Assembly: GCA_030765065.1 (NCBI GenBank)
Contig: CM060975.1
Coordinates: 203,336,007 to 203,400,006 of the forward strand
Source: Deroplatys truncata
Taxonomy: Eukaryota > Arthropoda > Insecta > Mantodea > Mantidae
Direction: 5' to 3'
Length of the DNA: 64,000 nucleotides
Below, in pieces: positions 57,135-64,000 of this stretch; within the stretch, counting starts at the first letter, position 1; each line of letters starts with the position of its first letter. Under the pieces are notes generated by a model. The model did not search any database. It saw only the letters and a list, made by a program, of their open reading frames with translations, and was not told the DNA's origin. The position numbers were made by a program, and so were the translations under genes.

Positions 57135-57690
57135 TCCTGCGGCGTGGTGCTTTAGGCTAGAACGTGGAGCTCAGGTTCCCGGCCACGAAATGCGCCCAGG
57201 TTTGATCCCACCCAATTTTTAATTTAAAAGTTCCCTTGTTTTAGCCAGTTTCTAATTACTGTGTGTATAGTTTTCTTTTACCGCTTATTACTGCAATTAC
57301 ACACACAAAACAAACACACACACACACACAAACACCCATGCCCATGGCGAAACTCGAACCCGCGACCTTCAGCTTGTCAGAGCGCCGAAGCTATACAATC
57401 CAGCGACCACGGCTACGACGGCCAGCGTCCATGAGGGTGCAAATTTCAAGTCCCGAATATAGGACAGGTGCCCACTCAGCATCATGGGGAAAGTGAGGAG
57501 CTGCGATAGGCAACGATTCCGATCATGAAGGATGGGGGATGCGCAATGCTGGCCATATCACCTCCCCGTATCGACTGCGTAAGTGAGCGTGAGACCGGCA
57601 GTCGGGTTGGTAGGTTTAGGCCTTTCATGGACTGTAGCTCCATGGAATTATTATTAATTATTATTATTATCATTATCATTATTACATGCT
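57135..57690 (+). mobile_element. Composite tRNA-related SINE region with (TTA)n tail
   Basis: GCGGCGTGGTGCTTTAGGCT, then CCCAGGTTTGATCCCA is a sense tRNA-like head. At 57345-57425 there is an antisense tRNA-like head (CGAAACTCGAACCCGCGACC). The sequence ends TTTCATGGACTGTAGCTCCA followed by a TTATTATTA tail (57649-57685). A CA tract is at 57299-57332. Probably two SINEs joined or nested. Boundaries are approximate. Confidence 0.5.
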
Positions 57691-57824
57691 GATTGCATCA
57701 ACTCATGCGAAATGACCACTAAAGGAATGTTTCAGATATTTTAGTACCATAAATAAAAGTACTACAAAAATTGTACGTTTTAACGAGTTAACTACCAATT
57801 AAAACTAGTACTTCACTAAGACAT

Positions 57825-58200
57825 TTACATGACAAATAAAATGTATATCTTGAATTTTCTGTAAAAAGTCCTTAAAATCCTCTTTATTTGGAAGGAATTT
57901 TGTATAATTTTTTATAACTGGTAAAAGATAGAAAAATAGACGAAAAGATACTACATTAAAACTGTAGCTCTCTTAAAACACACAATTTATTTCCAATAAC
58001 TTTTTTTGTGGCATCAACCATTTTCAGATATCGGTTATTGTTGTTTCGAAAGTTTCAACACCTTGTCATTCTTTAAAGCGCTCTCGGTATTCAGATGTTT
58101 CTAGGGATGTCATGGAAAGAGTGTAGAATTTCAAGGCCAGTTTATAGCGACTCGCATCATCTGTGGCTACTGATTGGGTTTCCTCAATGTGTAATGTAGC
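57825..58200 (-). mobile_element. R1 fragment, both ends missing
   Basis: CATGACAAATAAAATGTATA, TTGAATTTTCTGTAAAAAG and AAAACACACAATTTATTTC keep the order of the R1 middle. CCTCTATCGTTT subfamily by its GGTATTCAGATGTTTCTAGG-type segment. Confidence 0.6.
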
Positions 58201-58876
58201 TTCACCTCCTCAAGTAAGTATTCGTTTGAACTTCAAAAAATACTAGTAGATAAATTAATGAAGTGAAAATCGAATTTTTTTGGACATAAATATCAAATGG
58301 TACTACGGCTTACTGTTTGGTCGGTTTTTTAGATCGCTAATTTTATCAGTTATACAATGTTTTGAAAAATATGCCGACATTTCAACTTTTTTGTACCTAG
58401 TGTTTTCAAAATTAACTTTCATGCATTCGGTAGAGCATTTTTTGTGCATACATCCACACACTTTCATCATCATGTGACTTAAACTGGTGGAGACATAAAT
58501 TCGTGAAGTCATAAAGTGAGACGAAAATGAGGAATTAAGTCAAAAACTTTGAAAATTCCCAACTTTGACATTTTATTCCTCCGTCAAATAAAATCCTAAT
58601 TTCACCACAAAATCCATACAAAAAATTGCTCTACTAAATTCATATAGGATAATTTTGAAAACACCACGTACAAATGAGTTGCAATTTTGGCATATTCTTC
58701 AAAAATGTAAAAAACTGATAAAATAAACGATCTGAAATACCGCCAAAATACGTAAACTAAAATTAAATTCTTCCCTCCATTAATTTGGCTTCTAGAATTT
58801 TTTAAAGTGCAGACGAATACATTCTTCAGGGGGTGTATTTCGTAAAGGTTATCTCAACTAAGATGAAGTAGACAGA
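58201..58876. other. Stretch without recognised gene
   Basis: Two opposed frames (58280-58477 plus, 58303-58512 minus) overlap and neither has a recognised motif. Confidence 0.35.
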
Positions 58877-59717
58877 AAAAAATCAGATGTGATACATTCA
58901 CTTGACCTTCTCTACCATCTATTGTTTATTAGCATACAAACTATTCTTACTAAAGTTTTAATGCAAATAAACCTTTGCAGAAATGGCTACATTACACATT
59001 CCTATAGATACAAATATAACAGCGAGTCAAATATTTAAGAACTGGATGCTTTTTGCTGCCTTAAAATTTCATACTGTTTCCATGCAATCGCGAGAAATAA
59101 CAATGTTGAAAGGACTTTAAAAATGACCAACAAATGAACAATTCGAACCGTTAATAACGGATATTTCAGAAATGGCTTATGCCACACAAAAAATTTATTT
59201 GAAATAAATTGTATGTTTAAAACAGATCTACATTTCTTGTGTAGTGCGTTTTCTTTTATCGCTCAACATTTAGCAGTTATACAAGATTATACAAATTTTC
59301 TTCCGAATGAAGAGTACTTCAAACGCTATTCCCAGAAAATTCAAGATACACATTTTATTCGTCACATAAATCTCTTCAATAAAAATCGTTGAGCCATTTT
59401 TAGAAAATCAACATTTTCGAAAAATGTTCCGTGTGAAGAGTAGTTGGGGATGGAGGAATTTTCTTCAAAATCTTTGTTTCGTATCGTATCGTTGGAGGAT
59501 GCTGAACTTAAATACCAAGTTTGGTACTTATACGACTTTTCATTTTTGAGTTATGCTAATCACAAGCACACATACACCCGCGCGCGAATCTTTTTAAAAC
59601 ATGTTTTTTTTTTTTGTTAATGGACCTCAAAACATGTTTCCGGTGAAATCTTGACATCGAATTTTTGGGTAGAATACAGTACTAACCCTACTTACTATAC
59701 GTAGTAGAGAAAGTATA
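58877..59717 (+). mobile_element. R1 copy
   Basis: It starts AAAAATCAGATGTGATACAT, then CTTGACCTTCTCTACCATC, and ends CTATACGTAGTAGAGAAAGT. The microsatellite site reads CACACATACACCCGCGCGCG (59568-59587), a CG-shifted variant. CCTCTATCGTTT subfamily. Confidence 0.8.
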
Positions 59718-60435
59718 AACTTTTGTAATAATGGTCTGCATAAGTTATATAAAAATAAACAATATTGACTAGAGGAAGTCGCACAACATAATTTTTTAAA
59801 GCGGAGTAGAATGCTTTCTGGAGTCACTATTGGTGTAATATGCCCAGTTCTGGCCTCAGTGCTGAAATTCTTCTCCGTCTTCTACCAATACGTAATACGT
59901 TCTCTATGTTAAACAATCATTAGGATTGTCGTTTATGACAATGAATGTCGGTCTGGACAGCATTTGGGGCTTGTACGGGCTTGGGGCTTGTACGGTTCTC
60001 GTAGCCACTTTCGCTAAGGTACTTCGCTCTGTACTTACTCATTGCTTTTACCAAGCGAACACTCTGATATGTACAACCCATAATAATGTAAATAGTTGTA
60101 TTTTCTGAATGTGTTGGGAGTGAAAGGTAAAGTCACGGACGAACGGAGGGGTCCCCACAACCGGACAGAGCACCACAGGTAGGCCGCAATGGCCCTTTTT
60201 GCTTTTGCAGTGACCCCTGGAGGATGAGGTGAGAGACCAGAAGGACGACAGCTCCAGATGATGACAGATGCAAGTATGGACTGATGTTTCCAGATAGAAT
60301 ACATCCTATGTATTCTAGGGCACACCTAGAATCCTCCGAAACCCCGACGGTACCCTTCTGGTGAGACAGCTCGGAGTCGGGTCCTAACTGAGCAGTCCAG
60401 CAACGACGCCAGTGAAGAAGCCTCTATGTAGCGCA
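59718..60435. other. Stretch without recognised gene
   Basis: The section 60115-60430 is GC-richer, with a 96-codon minus frame (60035-60325) that I do not recognise. It directly precedes the mitochondrial insert. Confidence 0.35.
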
Positions 60436-60528
60436 GACCAAAAAATCAAAATAAATGTTGATAACGGATTGGATCCCCTCCTCCTGCAGGATCAAAAAAA
60501 GTTGTGTTTAGATTTGGATCTGTTAGAT
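60436..60528 (-). pseudogene. COX1: NUMT: COI (cox1) fragment, antisense
   Basis: On the minus strand the frame reads [20 protein letters not shown], then RYQHLFWFFG, with TGA as Trp. This is the cytochrome c oxidase subunit I segment containing the conserved [11 protein letters not shown] and YQHLFWFFG blocks. It covers only about 93 bases. CGT (Arg) stands where Leu is usual before YQHLF, and Pro stands where Arg is usual in LTDRN. These substitutions fit a nuclear relic. It is fused to an ND3 piece on its right. Confidence 0.85.
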
Positions 60529-60733
60529 CCTCACGACCTCCCTTCTCTTTACGATTTTTCTTAATCGCAATTATCTTTTTAATTTTTGATGTAGAAACTG
60601 CCTTAATTTTACCAATAACTATTATTGCATTTAAATCAAATATATTAATCTGAATAATTACAAGAATTCTATTTTTATTTATTTTAACAATTGGTTTATT
60701 TCATGAATGAAATCAAGGATCTCTTGAATTAGC
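60529..60733 (+). pseudogene. ND3: NUMT: ND3 fragment, sense
   Basis: With the invertebrate mitochondrial code the plus strand reads [20 protein letters not shown], then VETALILPM, ending GLFHEWNQGSLE. TGA codes Trp twice (IW and EWN), and ATA reads Met. These are the core motifs of NADH dehydrogenase subunit 3. The first third of the gene is absent. In the standard nuclear code it is full of stops, so it is a transferred mitochondrial fragment and not a nuclear gene. Confidence 0.9.
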
Positions 60734-60739
60734 CATCGC

Positions 60740-60985
60740 CCAGCCTCAACATGCCGAACACCGTCGCCTGGTCCTACAACCCTGAAATAGATGACAAGGA
60801 AGATGATGGGTACAGGAACTGAGGGGCAGAAAGTCATGGTAGAAGAGAAACCACCTCAGAATTCGCCTGCCGACCCAGAGAAACCACTAAAACCTCATGG
60901 GTCAGAGTGAACGATCGCCGGAATGAGTCGAGACCTCCCGAATGTGAATCGCACACGTTACCGCGGCGCTACCTTAACAGTTAAG
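60740..60985 (-). mobile_element. SINE family S3, antisense copy
   Basis: Antisense head CGAGACCTCCCGAATGTGAA, then CACGTTACCGCGGCGCTACC. Body AGAATTCGCCTGCCGACCC and TGGGTCAGAGTGAACGATCG parallels 18200-18345. It begins right after the NUMT. Confidence 0.6.
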
Positions 60986-61259
60986 GTAGTCAGACGGAGT
61001 AGTCTCCTGTAACTGGAGCACAACTCTGCACTTAGGTCCTTTGTGCTTCCAACGTGGCCCTTGGGAGGACCAGGTGGAGGGGAGACCCCAAGAGGCTAGC
61101 TAGGACGGGCACCCTAACGGTTCCAACAAGACGCCGGCTAGCCCTGCCTTAGCCACCCGCAATCTGGTGGTCCCGGATGGTCCCCAGACTCACTCTGAGG
61201 AAGTAAGGGGGTCCTAGTAGACCCACCAAGCCCCAGGGAGAAATCTTCCCATAACGCAA
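60986..61259. other. GC-rich SINE-like body without head
   Basis: GTCCTTTGTGCTTCCAACGT, GGGGAGACCCCAAGAGGC and CGCAATCTGGTGGTCCCGG are far more GC-rich than the surroundings. It probably belongs to the S3 cluster, but no tRNA-like box is visible. Confidence 0.3.
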
Positions 61260-61970
61260 ATTCCACCGACCTGCTTCCACATACCAACCGCCGTCACCTG
61301 ACCCTATAAAGCTGAAACTGAGGTGAAGCTGATAAAACGAAATGATGAACTGGAAATTCTTGTTAGAAGGAAAACCACCACAGCATTTGTCTAGCGAGCC
61401 GGGGAAACCACGAAGAAAACATATATTCGGAGGCCAACCAGACAGGCATCGAATCCAGGATTGGATTGCCTATGGAGGAAACTCGGCTCTGATAGCGGAT
61501 ATTGTACCTACGCTCAACAAGGGGACGTCTCCCGGGGGAAGGATGAAGCAAGAGGAGACACCGGGCGGCCGGAATCAGGAGTGACGGCACAGGAATAGGA
61601 GAGTCCCTAAATTTCAGATAGAGACTTCTTTTCTCATGCCACACTGCACCGAAACACCATCGTCGACACTCCCAACCCTGAAAGATACCAACGGAGGAAA
61701 GAGGGAATGAAATGAGAATGGAGATGAAATGGGTGACGGAAAATTTCGGGGATGTGAGAATCCACCCCAGCATTCGCCTAGCGACCCGGTAAAAACCCGA
61801 AAAAAATCCATGAGTTAGGAAGGTCGGCCACGGGAATCAAACCCATAACCTCCGAAATGCGGGCCACAGACAAAACCGCCTGAGACATCCCGCTCGGTAA
61901 TCGAACCCGGGACCTCCTAAATGCGAGTCTCATACGATACCGTGGAGACATCTCGCTCGGTTCTGAATGT
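61260..61970 (-). mobile_element. S3 SINE cluster with dimeric tRNA-like head
   Basis: Minus strand from 61968: GAGCGAGATGTCTCCACGGT, then the first B box GGTCCCGGGTTCGATTACCG. A second head follows immediately, GAGCGGGATGTCTCAGGCGG, with GGTTATGGGTTTGATTCCCG. After that comes the body shared with 2820-3305 (GGGCGGCCGGAATCAGG inverse near 61565). A further body segment lies at 61260-61500. Frames at 61342-62050 are by-products. Confidence 0.6.
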
Positions 61971-62461
61971 GTTACAAGAAATGAAACCAGGGCGTAAATA
62001 TGACACGCAGAGAAGTTTATGTTGCAGTAACTCGCTTCATGCAGGTACAAAGTGAATCAATTTCACGTCACTGACATTGAAGCAATAAGCTGGCCTCGGA
62101 TGACTGGAGCGGATCATAAAGCGGGTCATCACATAAAAAGTCAATCTCAACTGGATGTACAATATTTTGTGCTATGGCAATAGCCCGAAACAGGAAGCAG
62201 TAACGTTGCATTGTTCCTCGCTCTACCCCTTCCTGAGGTTGTTGATGCCTCAAGGACGATACCTGCTCATTAGCCCTCTACAACGCGACGTATGTGCGTG
62301 CAACTGAACATAATAGCTTACCTGCGAAAGGGGCTATAGGATAACTTGAGATTTCTACGTTCACAATATTGTAATTCATTGACTGGCAAAGGAAGAAGGT
62401 CCATGCAGCTATACTCTGAAAAAGTTAACAATAATCTCGTTATGGTTCACTCATAGATACC
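61971..62461. other. Stretch without recognised gene
   Basis: A 61-codon minus frame at 62068-62253 has no motif. Nothing else recognised. Confidence 0.35.
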
Positions 62462-64000
62462 ACTTACATAGTAGGTAGAGAAGGTATTGCATTTCACTCA
62501 TAAATTCGATACCGAGATTTCAAAGTGAGGCAGTATTTTTAACAATTAAATGATTTCAGTCAAATTATACTATATATAAATTCAATAACAGCCCGCTCTG
62601 AAGCAATGTGTGTATGTAATAATTTGTAAAATGTATGTAACAGTCATTGCATATGCTTATATTGTTGTATCCATGTGTAATACTGTTATGTGAATATATT
62701 ACGTAATTTAATAATGTAGGAGCTGTGAGAATAATCAGTTAAACGTTACTAACAATGAGGTAACAATGAGGTAACTTTGATGCAATAATGAGTTTGAGAG
62801 TTAAAATGTTATTTGTGATTCTTAGAAGCATTAATGTAATTTTAGGGACGGTTTAAAAATGGCCAATCAACAACCAGAAAAAGCTGTAGTTAAATGCAGG
62901 TATTCTATTGGAGTGGGATTAGCCAATCAGAGACTTGAAATACAGAAATTTACAAGCTTAGATGGTTGAAATCTAGTCAGTTGCCTGCAGACAGTGATAG
63001 TAAGCGGATGCATGATGCGTCCTCGAGAAATTAAATACGTATTCGTGTGAGACGAAAATAGTATATGTATTAAAAATTGCAAGTATTAAATAAAAGAATC
63101 TCACAGCTCTCGATATCAGTGAAGTGCTATTTAATTTGTGTCAAGGATTAATAAAAAGGAGTGAATTATAACTTAAAATCTGTGTAAGCCTACATTCTTG
63201 TCGCATCACGCCCCGCCAAGACGTCCATGTCTCTAACAATAATACTGACGCAGCCGAGGCAAACATAAATATTTAATAGGTACTTAAAGAAACAGTTTCA
63301 TTACAAAGTTAATATTTTTTAAACTTAGGGCAATGACCACCTATAAAAACATTTGGAGCGAAGGTTACCGGAAACTGTTTACTATACGTGCTGTTGCAAC
63401 TACTACAAGTTCGGCTCCTCAACAGTTGAAATACGATACAACTCCTTCAATACAAACTACTTCAAATCGGCTTTTCATATGTAGCCGCAACTTACTAGTT
63501 TAACAGAAAATACAAGTTTGAGACCCGCTGAATCCAAATAAAACATGTGTGTCTTTGAAAAGCATAACTCAAAAACGAAAAGTTGGATAAATACCAAACT
63601 TGGTATTTGAGTTCAGTATCTTCAAGGATGTGACACTTAAGATTTTCAATAAAATCTCCCCATCCCAACTACCCTTTACATGGAACACCTTTCGAACATT
63701 TTTATTTTCTAAAAAATGGCTCTAACGATTTTGATTAAAATACCACATATGAAAGATATTTTGTATGACAAAAGAAACGTATATCCTGAATTTTGTGGGA
63801 ATAACCTAGGAAGTCCCCTTCATTCGGAAGGAAATGTGTATAATCTTGTTTAACTGGTAAACGTTAAGCCATAGACGAAAACGTAGTAAACAAGAAATGT
63901 AGATATCCTTAAAACACAATTTACTTCACATAAGTTTTCTTTGGCATAAGCCATTTCTGAGATATCGTTATTAATGGCTCGAATTGTACATTACTTGGTC
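62462..64000 (-). mobile_element. R1 copy split by the third LTR-like element, runs off the window
   Basis: The left part, TAGTAGGTAGAGAAGGTATT to CGATACCGAGATTTCA, is at 62462-62521. The body resumes at 63509 (AAATACAAGTTTGAGACC) and continues in order through ACCAAACTTGGTATTTGAG and GGCTCTAACGATTTTGATTA to the window end. The far end is not included. Confidence 0.75.
62522..63508 (+). mobile_element. LTR plus leader, copy 3, inserted in R1
   Basis: About 985 bp interrupt R1. It contains the CCAAT box (62923-62932), the inverse pair GAGCTGTGAGA (62720-62730) and TCTCACAGCTC (63099-63109), and AATAAA-type signals near 63150. The junction CTGACGCAGCCGAGGC lies at 63245-63260. The leader ends ACTACAAGTTCGGCTCC..CTACTTCAAATCGGC. 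R1 resumes straight after, so LTR plus leader moved or was retained as a unit without gag-pol. A target duplication is not obvious. Confidence 0.55.

Noticed and set aside
60035-60325. 96-codon minus frame as a host gene
   Set aside because: No motif or splice signal. It is GC-rich sequence adjoining SINEs and the NUMT.
60529-60733. Nuclear protein-coding gene
   Set aside because: It is open only with the mitochondrial code and matches ND3, so it is a mitochondrial insert.
61342-62050. Frames of 65-136 codons on both strands
   Set aside because: They run across an S3 SINE cluster and show no protein motif.

Overview
The window looks like repeat-dense nuclear DNA of an arthropod. It is AT-rich and packed with eukaryotic transposons. 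It carries tRNA-headed SINEs with target-site duplications, mariner and DUF4817-type transposase remnants, and a nuclear copy of mitochondrial DNA that reads as ND3 only under the invertebrate mitochondrial code (TGA as Trp). I could not settle the order or species. No intact host gene is evident. The only host-like coding candidates are an unidentified membrane-protein exon on the minus strand near 51186-51446, with a diverged partner at 51575-51731, and a weaker exon-like stretch at 29014-29160.

The dominant component is one interspersed family, called R1 here. I count about 20 substantial copies plus fragments on both strands, roughly 17 kb or a quarter of the window. A full copy is about 0.8-0.95 kb. 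Its 5' end reads TCTGATGTG..CATGACTTTCTCTACT. Its 3' end is a short hairpin followed by AGTAGAGAAAGT. A GT/CA-rich tract sits at a fixed internal place. Asymmetric terminal inverted repeats, a 3' hairpin and an internal microsatellite suggest a non-autonomous Helentron-type (HINE/DINE-like) element; this is inference. R1 strand below follows that orientation.

Other elements are layered into or around R1. A DUF4817/Tc1-mariner relative with about 300-bp inverted repeats lies at 5391-7280. A Harbinger-like element with TAA duplications (7573-8363) sits inside an R1 copy. A TA-flanked element with TIR GGGGAAAGGTCCC is at 20539-21661. A hAT-like element (29561-32307) holds two oppositely oriented R1 copies. 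A decayed DD34D mariner (37250-38136) also sits inside R1. A TTAA-flanked element is at 38950-39887. Foldback elements are at 25894-26098 and 35656-35823. A broken tyrosine-recombinase-like reading frame is at 34162-34475. Three related LTR-plus-leader fragments lie at 1-1130, 11025-11620 and 62522-63508; the last is inserted in R1.

SINEs form at least three families (S1, S2, S3), several with clear target duplications and one SINE-in-SINE nest (48445-49080). Near the right end, a chimeric NUMT (60436-60733) joins an antisense COI piece to a sense ND3 piece, followed by a cluster of antisense S3 SINEs. Nothing here suggests genes acting together. The window records successive transposon insertions, and the nesting gives their order.
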